Source: Lachnospiraceae bacterium
GTDB lineage: Bacteria; Bacillota; Clostridia; Lachnospirales; Lachnospiraceae
DNA length: 64,000 nt
Reading direction: 5' to 3'
Assembly (NCBI GenBank): GCA_009780115.1
Contig: WRAQ01000009.1
Coordinates: 1 to 64,000, forward strand
Part shown: positions 26,261 to 35,776 of the stretch, in pieces
How positions within the stretch are numbered: position 1 is the stretch's first letter
How the letters are laid out: the number at the start of each line of letters is the position of its first letter
The notes under the pieces: model-generated
Told to the model about the DNA's origin: nothing
The model's input: only the letters and a program-made list of their open reading frames with translations
The model's database searches: none
Position numbers and translations under genes: made by a program

Positions 26261-29200
26261 GAAATGCCCAAAGTTTTAATGTGTTCGGCGAACGCACCCA
26301 AAGCGGCTGGCATATTCCCGCATCAGCCGAAGCACGGACAACATAACCGGTACAATTGTTAAATACCTTGTTGTATGTCCCATTTTGCCTAATTAACTGA
26401 CCATCAGGGCCCGCCATCGCCCCATGGGCGCGGTTATAAACGTCATCAGTTACGTTAAGCCATTTAGCTCTATTTGGATTTAGGTCACAACTTCTAATTT
26501 CTGACCCCAATACATTAGCTTTTTTGCCCCCTGCAATCACCAGATGGCTTCCGGCAGTCGAGTCACCCGCATTCCCTGGACGCACCCCTATCCGGGAATG
26601 TCCCCCGCCTGAACCGCCCGGGGAATTTTGATAACCCATCTGGCGGCCATTAGGCCCACTCTTCCTTACCATGCTTCTTGCGTTTCTCACTCCGGTACTT
26701 ATTCCGGTAACAGCCCCGAAAATACCGCCGACAACCGCCCCGGTAACCGCGTTGGTAATTACATTTTCAAAGAAATCTTGTCCATTGCTGATATTAAGTA
26801 ACCCGTTTGTGACAATACCGTCAGTTGCCCCGATAAGCACCCCGCAGGTCATATCAATTGCCAGCGACCCGGCAACCCCTATTGTCGTGGGCATTGCCGC
26901 CCCGATACCGGCGAAAACTACACCTGTCACAAAACCGGAACCCATATGAATACCCCAGGCCGCCCATGAGAAATCATCGTTTATCGCAGAGGTAATACAG
27001 TAGATAGTGCTTGCTATCCCCGCCCCAATCAATCCGGCCCCAACCAATCCAAGGGTAACTCCAAGGGCACCGCCCATACCCGCCGTCATTATCGTCACCG
27101 CCGCACCTACCGCTACTAATGCCAACCCGACAACAAGTGAAGCAATAAAGCCGCCGATATTAAACGCCCCATCCGGGTCAAAATAATTAATCCAGTCACA
27201 GGTGCCGTAAATATACGGATTAGGGTACTGCGCCTCCGGGTCAATGCTTAAAAATCTGCCCGTTAACGGGTCATAAAAACGCATTTTGAAACGGTATAAA
27301 CCGGTAGATTCATATCTCGCCCCGGCAAACTTAAGCGGAATCAAAGCCGTTGGAATATTTTCATGTTCAAATTTGTCAATAATATTGCCAAAAAGGTCGT
27401 AATTATATGCTGCTAATAGGGTATTTGCATCGGCAATCCCGCAGACTGACGACCGGTAGTCTTTGATAAGGTAGTAAACTTTTCCCTTTAAAATCTGGGC
27501 GAACACACCATTTGCACCGTGGACAAGAATAACGGCATCACCATCGGGATTTCTTTCAAAAAAGAGTTTTCCGTCTTCAGACTGTACTTCCAGCGTTAAC
27601 CCTTTGCCGGAATCAAAACCGCATATTCCGTTCCCGATAATATACTCAATATTGTTTACGCCATAAGCAAGCTGTGTGACCGCATCATACCGGAAGTCAT
27701 ATTTCCCGGCAACTGATTTAACTGCGCCGAAAGTCTCGTATGAAACATTATTTCCATCAAGTAAAGTGAGTTTATCCGTACCGGGGTGATATTTTATCCC
27801 TTCCCGTTGTTGGTTGCCGTTTGCATCATAATTATATTTAAGCGGGTTTGAATTATCGGCTAAAACCGAGGTTATTCTGCCGAGGGCATCGTATTTTGCC
27901 ATGAAACTGCTGTCTTTTTTGAAACTATTACCATCACAGTTAATTGCATGATTATCAAGCCCAAAATGGGTCTGAACCTTCGATATTTGCCCGCTCTTTT
28001 TTGAACCTTCTTCAAAATAGGTTAACTTTTGTTCAAAGAACGGCCCTTTGATTCCGGTCAAATAATTTGCGGTATTATAACTGTAACCGCGCCGGTTATT
28101 ACCAAGCATTTCATAAGCAAGGCCGCCGCCGGATGTATAACCACAGCGGTATATCTCCTTGCCGTTATAGCTCACACCGGAAAGGGCACCGTTTACATCA
28201 TATGAATATCCAAGGGAACCGTCTAAAGGATTACCCGTCCGCCTTGCAGTTACATTTCCGGCGGTATTATATTCCGTGATACTTTCTTCAGTTTTACCGT
28301 TTGCCCTAAGAATATATTTAATTTGCCGCCCGTACTTATCATATTCATAACCTTCATCGACGGTTTTGCCATTTACCGTTGTTGTTAATTTTATAAGTTG
28401 CCCGATATCGTCATAAAACATTTGCCTTACCGGGTTCCCGCCTTGAGGGCGGATATTGGGTTGATCTGCTTCGCCGCGAAGCGCCGCATCGTTCCAAACT
28501 TTAGTTATTTGTCCAATTTCTGCCGCCCTGCCAAATTCATCATACAGATGGTAGATATATAGTCCGCTTGATTCGTTTTGCTTCATAAAACGCAAATTTC
28601 CGAACCGGTCATATACCGTAAGGACTTTATCTGTATTCGGGTCTTTCCTGCTTTTTATATTATTGAGGGAATCATACTCAATAACGCTGATAAATTCCTC
28701 TGCGTTATTAATTTCAGAAAAATGATTAGGATAATAAATTTTGGTCATATTATCATACACATCATATTCATACGCGGTTATTTCGCTTACTGCCCCGTCG
28801 GCGGAAACTCGTGCGCTCATGACTTTCTGTTCATTATTCCCGTTTATATTAACCGTCACCATTCCGTCAGGGTCAGTTATGGTATTACCCTGGCAATAAC
28901 CGTCACTGACAAATTCTGAAAAACCGCCAAGCGAACAAGACTGGTGTTTAACAGTTAATCCGCTGCCGAACTTAAATTCGCTGCCCGGCTGTGCCAGCTC
29001 TTTCAATTCGGGTTCGGAACTGTGGGTGGTTTTAAATGATGTGCATGGATAGGCACCCGCTTCCGGAAATAAAGAATTTATCTCGCCGGTTGTTTCCCCG
29101 GTATTATCATTATAAGCCGTCACGAAATTTTTTCTGTAACCCCAAAACGCATCATTAATTTCCACTTGATTAGTCCGCGCCGCTTGAACTCCGAGTTTAT

Positions 29201-32200
29201 TATAAAGAGTATGGACAATCCGAAGCGAATCACCGGTTACAATTTGGTCTTGGATGACCCGGCCCGAATAGTCGGCACAGCTTAATACTATATCCGGATT
29301 CGGGACATAACCAATATATTGCAAATCAGAACTATTTGTCAGTTTCAATGAGGCATTTTTGCTGTCATTCGTAAAAGTAAATAAAATAACGCCATCGCCG
29401 TAAAAACGGCATCGTTTTCCCATTTTTATTAATACATAAACCGTACCGCAAGGAGCAGCCGCCGTCTGTTTTTCCGCACCGTTGTTTAACGTCCAGACTC
29501 CGTCTGAACATGTCAAACTTGCATTTCCGAACGAAATCGACGGTATATTTTTTCCGGACGAAAACATAAGGGCAAAATTGTCTGACCATGAGAAATCCCA
29601 ACCGCCCTGGGACGGGGTAAACAAAGGGTTCTTTGAATATCCCTGCCGCAAATCGCATACAACCCCTTCGGCTGAAGGTTTAATCGTATACATTTCGTTC
29701 ACTATTCCGCCCAAATTGTATATCGTATTACTGAAAGATATAAAATTCCCCTCATCACTTACGTAAAGGCATGGCGTTTCGTATCGGTCGAAATAGGTTC
29801 TGATACCCGCACCATAACTACTATGTGAAGCTGTTTGCAGTTTCCGCCCCCCGGTATAGACATATGCCTCCCCTTTTGCGTTTATCGGGGTAACATAAAG
29901 TGCATCAATATATGAATCTGCTTCCGGGCTTTGAAAGGTTATAACGGCTGATGTCCCGGCCTTTTTTGCTGAAAAAAGCGCCGTATTGCTGACCCAGTTA
30001 TCTTGCTTGCCGAATGATTTCTCGATGATATCACCATTCCCAAAATCTGCCGAGGCGTAGATTTTTCCTGATGATTTCGCGCTAAACCGAAGCCGCAGCC
30101 CCCCGTCCCTTAGCTTAATTTGAACAACTAATTTTTTCCCTTTTTGAAGTTTTAAAGCCCTTGCCCCGCTGAAACATTCATCTTCAGTGATATAACTTTC
30201 GATAATTTTTCCATCAATTGTAAGCCGGCCGGTTGTTTCATAGGGTTCAAACCCGCAATATAAAGTTTCATCGGGGCAGGAATATGTTGTTGTTGCGATC
30301 GGGTATAAACCGGCTTTATCATATAATACCGAAGTTGGATGGCCGCGCTCATCGCTTGTACATAAAGCTTTACAGTGAGTGTCTACGTCGATAACAGAAT
30401 TGACCTTAAGCCATTCCCCATCCGCCCGGCCTTTTTTGTATTCGGCTTTTTGATAATAATATCCGGCGGAATTTTTGCCATATTCATATTTATACGAAGA
30501 GGTAATTATGTTTTTCGTTTCATTTTTCCCGGTAAGCAAAGATATATCGTTAATGACATTAGCCGGCTGCATTTCCGGATAATCTTCAAAAGCATATCTA
30601 ATTACCTGTGAGATGATGACTTCTTTTCCCTTTTTGTCAAAACTCTTTTTGAGCATTTTCCGCCGGCGGTAATATTTCGGTTCATATTCATATTCAATTT
30701 CTGATTTGATTTCATCCGTAACTTGTATTGCTTTATTGTCCAAATTAAAACGTCTGACAAAATCAGAATCAGTAACTTTGGTCTGCCGGATGCAAAAGCC
30801 CCGCGTATCGAATGCCTTCATGAAACTATGATTTTCGGCGGTTTTTTTGCCTTCCCCGTCATATGAAACGGTGGTATAAACTTGTCCCGCGAAATGAGTA
30901 TAAAAGTCAGCCGCATTGCAATATTTATCGGTCACGGGGTATTTAAACCTTGCCGGTGATGAGCCGTTAAAATATGAATAAACCGTCTTGCCGAAGCTGC
31001 CGTTTCTTGCTGCGGGCAGAACGCTGACAGTCCCGGCGGCAAACAGGCCATTCTCAATTCTTGCGCTTTTCATATCATATTCGAGAAAAACCGTTTGTTT
31101 TTCAAGGCCTGAATCCAGGATAACATTGCTAAGTAGTGTCATTTTCGGAGCTTCTTTGCAATAAAGCTGCCGGTGAAGATTATAAAAATTAAATCCTGAC
31201 ATTTGGCCGGAAGCAAGAAAGAATGATGCGGACCCGGCTTCATAATAAGATTCCCCGCTTATTTTTCCACCGGAAATATCAATACTTCTGCCGAAACCAG
31301 TAGGGGAAAGGGGTACAAAACGTACTAGATTTGCTTGCGGGACAGCGTATAACAAATACCGGCCGCCCGGGTCAAGCCGTATTGTTGTCAAATCAACCCC
31401 GTCAGGTATGCCCCCGATATCTTTCCATTTTTCGTTAGTATCTCTAACAAAGACAGACCGGCCAAGAACTGCATAATTGGCCGTTGCAAGCGGGCGGCAA
31501 ATTTCTTTTGAACTTGAAAGGGCATTCGAAAAAGGGACACCCTCTTCTGTCCATGCACCGCGGGCGGCATCAAAGCGGATTGCCTTAAATCTTTGTGTCC
31601 CGTTTGCCTGCTTCTCCGCGCCTAAAAATAAATCACCGGAATATGAATAAGCATATTCACAATCCGCCGAAGGGTTAAACAGAATATTTCTGACAAATCC
31701 GGACGGCGTATAACGCAGCGCAGTATTTGCAAATCCAATCATTGTATCAGTCGTTACGCTGAAGAAAATGGGGTTCCCTGCTGTTTTAAGTTGTGAAACT
31801 TTCTGTATTTCATTTTTTATTATTTTGAAATTTTCATTCCATGAAACCGCAACCATCGTTGCTTCGATAGAGCTACCTTTATCGGCAACAAAACATGCAC
31901 TTGCAATGCTTCCGTTTATCGACCATACCGGAAGGGAGTTTGCATAATTCCATGTCACCGGTGCGGAAATACTGACCGCATCCCCAACCCGCCATTGATG
32001 GTTTTCATCACTATAAAATGTCACCAGCCGGATATTTTGACTATTATCGTTCCCATATGCGCCGAAAACACAACCGTTACCGGCCCCGATAATTTGGCGC
32101 CCCATCGCATCAACCGGTAATTCAAATTCGTGCCATTTATTATCAGTGTAATTAAATTGATATATTTTTATCCCGTTTTTGTTTGGGTACTGCACCGCAA

Positions 32201-33611
32201 CAAAATCATTACCGCAAGCTACACTAGGACAGACCGCGCTTTGCAGATTCAGGTCAAACCCTTCCCAGTCATATCGTTTAACGGGATTGCGTTTCATAAT
32301 CCTAAGCGTATAATTTCTGTCGTTTGCAAGATATCTTACCGCAACAATCCCATTCCCGGTAAAGAGGGTTGCATTTTGTACCCCGCGCTTATTTATCTGC
32401 TCATCTTCGAATACTTGCCATGAAACATCCCAGCCTAAAATCTTTAACCTTGCCGCATTGTTTCTGGTAAATAAAGCGGCAGTAAAGTCAGTGCCGTTTA
32501 CGATTGATTTATTCCAGTCGGCGGCACATTCAAGGAAAGTGTCTGATTTGTGCCCGGCAACTTCTTGTTTGGAATATGTAAACTCAACGCCGCCGTCACG
32601 CGGGTAGGTAATTTTGGAAAGATGGCCGGCTAAATCACCGCTTAAATTCCATTTAAGCTGAAGGCCCGGGAGAATCTCGCCGTTTTTCATAACTTGTTTC
32701 ACACATACAAGCAGCCTTTTCACCTCTGTTTTAGCTGCCGGGACAAGCTCATAAAATAATTTCTGTGAATGAAGTAATGCCCCCTCCGGCGAAAAGATGT
32801 CTAACGAATCCAAATAATTCCGCTCACACAGAAACTGATGGACACCGGTATCGGCATTGTGTTCCAATGTATATTCATTTTTTTCTTTTGGTTTATAATT
32901 TAATACTGCCGTTTCGCCAAAAGTTGACCGGATTGTTTTTAAACGTATTTCCGATGTATATTTACAGCCGCCAAGCGGCCGTTTAATATTTTCATAAGTA
33001 AATGTAATCGAGTTTCCGTACCGGCTTGTTACTTTCGACAGATACCATGCCACCGGAAATTCCTTTCCGTTCGGGCTGTTGCACGCCCCCGTCCAATTAC
33101 CCCAGCTTACATTGATTTCCAGACTGTCAGTTGAGTCTCCATAAGTCCAAATTGAGCCGTCGTCTTTTATGATTTCCCATTTGTTTTCGTATTTTTTAAA
33201 AATATGAAAAGGGTACTCAACCGAAAGAAATTCAACATAACTGCCCTTCTTTCCGGTACGATATAAGGGAAATTCACCTCCGGTACCGGTAATGAAAAAA
33301 TCCGACTGGAAAGTTTCTTTTGCCGCCCGGCTCTTTGTAAATATAGAAGCAAGGGGCATCGTAAAGCCTGTCCCTAAAATACTGTTCCGGCAAGTCCGGT
33401 TATTGTCAAAAAAAGTTTCATCTTCAGGGGAATAGTTCGCCGTAATTCCAACATCCAGCTCATCCAGCCCATTGAGATTGACCAGAGTAACATTTGATGT
33501 TGCCGCGCCGCGATAAAGATTTATATTTTGCATAACGCTTTCTTTGGATGTGGATGCTTTTTGTCCATTGTATGAGGCGGCAGATACGCTGCCCGATTCG
33601 AAATATGGCAT
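26238..33611 (-). CDS. Giant Rhs/YD-repeat protein with C-terminal His/Cys domain
   Basis: The product is about 2457 residues from the ATG at 33611 (MPYFESGSV). A GTG at 33659 would add 16 residues but lies in a hairpin region. Numbering here follows the 2473-residue form. Residues 1-1650 form a large beta-rich shell with no signal peptide. YD-type repeats occupy about 1650-2080 (for example YDEFGR, YDKYGRQIKY, YDANGNQ). The Rhs core ends with GLYRFKMRFYDPLTGRFLS and ...NYFDPDG (about 2111-2164). A Gly/Ala-rich hydrophobic stretch (2170-2325) follows, then a variable tip. The tip has SHLVI (His2372) and NNCTGYV (Cys2436), in the order expected for permuted NlpC/P60-like folds. A dedicated promoter lies at 33687-33714. 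No immunity-like gene follows. Confidence 0.88.
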   Translation of the reverse strand: MPYFESGSVSAASYNGQKASTSKESVMQNINLYRGAATSNVTLVNLNGLDELDVGITANYSPEDETFFDNNRTCRNSILGTGFTMPLASIFTKSRAAKETFQSDFFITGTGGEFPLYRTGKKGSYVEFLSVEYPFHIFKKYENKWEIIKDDGSIWTYGDSTDSLEINVSWGNWTGACNSPNGKEFPVAWYLSKVTSRYGNSITFTYENIKRPLGGCKYTSEIRLKTIRSTFGETAVLNYKPKEKNEYTLEHNADTGVHQFLCERNYLDSLDIFSPEGALLHSQKLFYELVPAAKTEVKRLLVCVKQVMKNGEILPGLQLKWNLSGDLAGHLSKITYPRDGGVEFTYSKQEVAGHKSDTFLECAADWNKSIVNGTDFTAALFTRNNAARLKILGWDVSWQVFEDEQINKRGVQNATLFTGNGIVAVRYLANDRNYTLRIMKRNPVKRYDWEGFDLNLQSAVCPSVACGNDFVAVQYPNKNGIKIYQFNYTDNKWHEFELPVDAMGRQIIGAGNGCVFGAYGNDNSQNIRLVTFYSDENHQWRVGDAVSISAPVTWNYANSLPVWSINGSIASACFVADKGSSIEATMVAVSWNENFKIIKNEIQKVSQLKTAGNPIFFSVTTDTMIGFANTALRYTPSGFVRNILFNPSADCEYAYSYSGDLFLGAEKQANGTQRFKAIRFDAARGAWTEEGVPFSNALSSSKEICRPLATANYAVLGRSVFVRDTNEKWKDIGGIPDGVDLTTIRLDPGGRYLLYAVPQANLVRFVPLSPTGFGRSIDISGGKISGESYYEAGSASFFLASGQMSGFNFYNLHRQLYCKEAPKMTLLSNVILDSGLEKQTVFLEYDMKSARIENGLFAAGTVSVLPAARNGSFGKTVYSYFNGSSPARFKYPVTDKYCNAADFYTHFAGQVYTTVSYDGEGKKTAENHSFMKAFDTRGFCIRQTKVTDSDFVRRFNLDNKAIQVTDEIKSEIEYEYEPKYYRRRKMLKKSFDKKGKEVIISQVIRYAFEDYPEMQPANVINDISLLTGKNETKNIITSSYKYEYGKNSAGYYYQKAEYKKGRADGEWLKVNSVIDVDTHCKALCTSDERGHPTSVLYDKAGLYPIATTTYSCPDETLYCGFEPYETTGRLTIDGKIIESYITEDECFSGARALKLQKGKKLVVQIKLRDGGLRLRFSAKSSGKIYASADFGNGDIIEKSFGKQDNWVSNTALFSAKKAGTSAVITFQSPEADSYIDALYVTPINAKGEAYVYTGGRKLQTASHSSYGAGIRTYFDRYETPCLYVSDEGNFISFSNTIYNLGGIVNEMYTIKPSAEGVVCDLRQGYSKNPLFTPSQGGWDFSWSDNFALMFSSGKNIPSISFGNASLTCSDGVWTLNNGAEKQTAAAPCGTVYVLIKMGKRCRFYGDGVILFTFTNDSKNASLKLTNSSDLQYIGYVPNPDIVLSCADYSGRVIQDQIVTGDSLRIVHTLYNKLGVQAARTNQVEINDAFWGYRKNFVTAYNDNTGETTGEINSLFPEAGAYPCTSFKTTHSSEPELKELAQPGSEFKFGSGLTVKHQSCSLGGFSEFVSDGYCQGNTITDPDGMVTVNINGNNEQKVMSARVSADGAVSEITAYEYDVYDNMTKIYYPNHFSEINNAEEFISVIEYDSLNNIKSRKDPNTDKVLTVYDRFGNLRFMKQNESSGLYIYHLYDEFGRAAEIGQITKVWNDAALRGEADQPNIRPQGGNPVRQMFYDDIGQLIKLTTTVNGKTVDEGYEYDKYGRQIKYILRANGKTEESITEYNTAGNVTARRTGNPLDGSLGYSYDVNGALSGVSYNGKEIYRCGYTSGGGLAYEMLGNNRRGYSYNTANYLTGIKGPFFEQKLTYFEEGSKKSGQISKVQTHFGLDNHAINCDGNSFKKDSSFMAKYDALGRITSVLADNSNPLKYNYDANGNQQREGIKYHPGTDKLTLLDGNNVSYETFGAVKSVAGKYDFRYDAVTQLAYGVNNIEYIIGNGICGFDSGKGLTLEVQSEDGKLFFERNPDGDAVILVHGANGVFAQILKGKVYYLIKDYRSSVCGIADANTLLAAYNYDLFGNIIDKFEHENIPTALIPLKFAGARYESTGLYRFKMRFYDPLTGRFLSIDPEAQYPNPYIYGTCDWINYFDPDGAFNIGGFIASLVVGLALVAVGAAVTIMTAGMGGALGVTLGLVGAGLIGAGIASTIYCITSAINDDFSWAAWGIHMGSGFVTGVVFAGIGAAMPTTIGVAGSLAIDMTCGVLIGATDGIVTNGLLNISNGQDFFENVITNAVTGAVVGGIFGAVTGISTGVRNARSMVRKSGPNGRQMGYQNSPGGSGGGHSRIGVRPGNAGDSTAGSHLVIAGGKKANVLGSEIRSCDLNPNRAKWLNVTDDVYNRAHGAMAGPDGQLIRQNGTYNKVFNNCTGYVVRASADAGICQPLWVRSPNTLKLWAFLAGALQS

Positions 33612-33686
33612 ATAATACACTCTTTTCCGCGAAAGACAATGAAGTTGTCTAACGCTCACTCTTAGACATATGCGACTTTATTTTGT

Positions 33687-33714
33687 ATTATAACATATTT
33701 CTGTACATATTCAA
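33687..33714 (-). promoter_or_regulatory. Extended -10 promoter of the Rhs locus
   Basis: On the minus strand TTGAAT (33714-33709), 16 bases, TATAAT (33692-33687) with the TG of an extended -10 box (TGTTATAAT). Two short hairpins follow in the leader (GTCTAA..TTAGAC and AGACAA..TTGTCT, 33633-33665). Confidence 0.8.
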
Positions 33715-33742
33715 TTGTTTTTTGAAAAAATTAAATAATTAT

Positions 33743-33763
33743 GTCGAAAAAATATTTTTCGAC
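33743..33763 (-). terminator. Hairpin terminator downstream of the GT gene at 33794
   Basis: GTCGAAAAA-TAT-TTTTTCGAC is a perfect 9-bp stem whose 3' side is T-rich. It lies between the glycosyltransferase stop (33794) and the Rhs promoter. Confidence 0.55.
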
Positions 33764-33793
33764 GGCCAGATGCTTTAGATTTATAACATTACC

Positions 33794-35737
33794 CTAAGAT
33801 TGAATTTTTAATGCGAAGTCGCTTCGGTCGAGGGAGAAATTCGGGTTATAGTAGGGGTCGCCGGCAGCGAGAACAGCCGCCCATTTTTCGCGGAAGCGAG
33901 CCGATTCTTCATCGTAACGAAGGGCTTTTTCACCTTGGTCGTCGAGGCCGCGGGATTTGGATTCATAATGAAAAAGTTCGGCAAAAGGGGTGAAAACGTT
34001 AAGATAACCTCTTTCGCGTAATTTGAGACAGAAATCAACATCATTTAAAGAGATGGCAAAGCTTTCATCAAGGCCGCCAACTTCATGAAAAAGGCTTTTT
34101 TTCACCATCAGGCAAGCGCCGGTGACAGCCGAAACATTCTGCGTATAACAAAGGCGCCCCATATAACCTAAGTTTTCACGGTGTTGTTTATAATGAGAAT
34201 GGCCGGCGGTGCGGTGGGCACCCAAGCCTAATACCACCCCGGCATGTTGAATCGTCCGGTCAGCATAATAAAGTTTGCCGCCAACGGCACCAACATCGCT
34301 GCGCTGAGCATGCATCAATAGTTCCTCAAGCCAATTAATCCGGATAACTTCCATATCATTGTTAAGTAACAGGATAAAGTCGCCGTCAGCCTGGGAAACG
34401 CCGAAGTTGTTGATTGCGGAATAATTGAAAGCCGCATTTTTTTGCGGATAAAAACAAACACGGATTTTCGGGTTCGCTTTTAATTCCTCGTAATAGGCCA
34501 TTATTTCGCTGGTTTCACTATTATTTTCGACGATAATGATTTCATAATTATTGAAAGTTGATTTTTCGATAATCGAATCAATCAGGCGGCGCAGGTCATT
34601 TGTATGGTCTTTATTCGAGATAATAACCGATATTTTCGGCGTTCCGATGATTTGATACGCGATTTTGAAGATAATTTCATAAGCGCGGGTACTGGAAATG
34701 CGGAAATTTTCAAATCCCAACGCCCGAAGATGGTCAGCAACCGCCCCTTTTGCCGCCGCGATAGCATAGGGTTTAACACTGATATCCGAAGCGGCACTTC
34801 CGCGATGGGAACGCCAGTAATACAATATTTTGGGTATGTGAACGATATTTTTCGCCTTGGCGGTCAGGCGCAGAATCATATCATGGTCTTGGCTTCCGTC
34901 AAATTTTGAACGGAAAAGCTCGTTACCCTCAATAAGGGTACGGGAAAAAACACTGAAATGGCAGATATAATTATTAGCCCGGAGATTGTCAATCGCAAAG
35001 TCCGGTTTAAAATGAAGCGTAATCATTTTATCCACTTTTCCCCGATGGAAAGTTGCTTCATCGCAGTAGATGTAGTCGGCATTTTGCTCATTGATGGCGG
35101 TGACATATTCAAATAAGGCCGCCGGGTGCAGGATATCATCATGGTCAAATAAAGCAATATAATCACCGGTTGCCATCGCAAGACATTGATTGGTATTTCC
35201 GGCAATACCTTCATTTTGCTTAAGTTTCTTATAAATAATACGGTCATCCTGCGCCATTAACTGCCGGCAGATTTTTTCAACCCCGGGATTTTTTTCATCC
35301 GAGCCATCGGCTAAGCAAAGTTCCCAATTCGCATAAGTCTGATTACGCACGGAAGTCAGCATTTCGTTAAGATAGCGCGTTGGGGTATTGTATAAGGGTA
35401 CTAAAATACTGATTTTGACCATGCGGGGAAACTTATGTTCAATCTGGTGCTTTCTTTCTTTTAAGTCAGGGAAGCTTAAAGTACCGTAATACTTCATTGC
35501 TCTTTTTTCGTGCTGCTTATAACGGATTTTGGCAATCAAACCGCGGAAGTTTCCGGTGTTTTTAATCCGGGTGATTTGACGGATAAATAAATGGATTATC
35601 TTGCGGAAGGGTGCGGATAGTTTCCAAAAAGGGCTATTCTTAATCCGTTCAAGTTTGAATGTTAAGTCATCATTTAATGCCTCTAAATCAGCAACTTTAT
35701 CCGCTAATTCCGTGCATTTATTGCATGGTTCAATCAT
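33794..35737 (-). CDS. Two-domain GT2 glycosyltransferase
   Basis: The 647-residue protein has an N-terminal coiled-coil-like segment (about 8-32, rich in Leu, Glu and Asp) and two GT2 domains. Domain 1 (about 105-330) has ISILVPLYNTP, LADGSDEK, ALFDHDDIL and FDGSQDHDMILR. Domain 2 (about 370-620) has ISVIISNKDH, LLLNNDMEV, GACLMVKK and SLNDVDFCLKLRERGY. The coiled coil plus tandem GT2 layout is typical of polysaccharide chain elongation enzymes. Domain 1 is a close relative of the protein at 19644. The RBS is AAAAGGA. Confidence 0.92.
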   Translation of the reverse strand: MIEPCNKCTELADKVADLEALNDDLTFKLERIKNSPFWKLSAPFRKIIHLFIRQITRIKNTGNFRGLIAKIRYKQHEKRAMKYYGTLSFPDLKERKHQIEHKFPRMVKISILVPLYNTPTRYLNEMLTSVRNQTYANWELCLADGSDEKNPGVEKICRQLMAQDDRIIYKKLKQNEGIAGNTNQCLAMATGDYIALFDHDDILHPAALFEYVTAINEQNADYIYCDEATFHRGKVDKMITLHFKPDFAIDNLRANNYICHFSVFSRTLIEGNELFRSKFDGSQDHDMILRLTAKAKNIVHIPKILYYWRSHRGSAASDISVKPYAIAAAKGAVADHLRALGFENFRISSTRAYEIIFKIAYQIIGTPKISVIISNKDHTNDLRRLIDSIIEKSTFNNYEIIIVENNSETSEIMAYYEELKANPKIRVCFYPQKNAAFNYSAINNFGVSQADGDFILLLNNDMEVIRINWLEELLMHAQRSDVGAVGGKLYYADRTIQHAGVVLGLGAHRTAGHSHYKQHRENLGYMGRLCYTQNVSAVTGACLMVKKSLFHEVGGLDESFAISLNDVDFCLKLRERGYLNVFTPFAELFHYESKSRGLDDQGEKALRYDEESARFREKWAAVLAAGDPYYNPNFSLDRSDFALKIQS

Positions 35738-35758
35738 ACTAGTATCCTTTTATCAATT

Positions 35759-35776
35759 AAATAACATGTGTTATTT
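35759..35776. repeat. Short palindrome overlapping the stop codon of the EAL gene
   Basis: AAATAACATGTGTTATTT is a perfect palindrome that includes two bases of the TAA stop of the gene at 35775. Similar AATAAC..GTTATT palindromes occur at the stop of rmlB (49253-49268) and just after the M15 gene (9385-9400). Confidence 0.6.

Noticed and set aside
33612..33659. GTG start adding 16 residues to the Rhs protein
   Set aside because: No ribosome binding site precedes it and the region forms two hairpins. The internal ATG at 33611 is more likely, though not certain.
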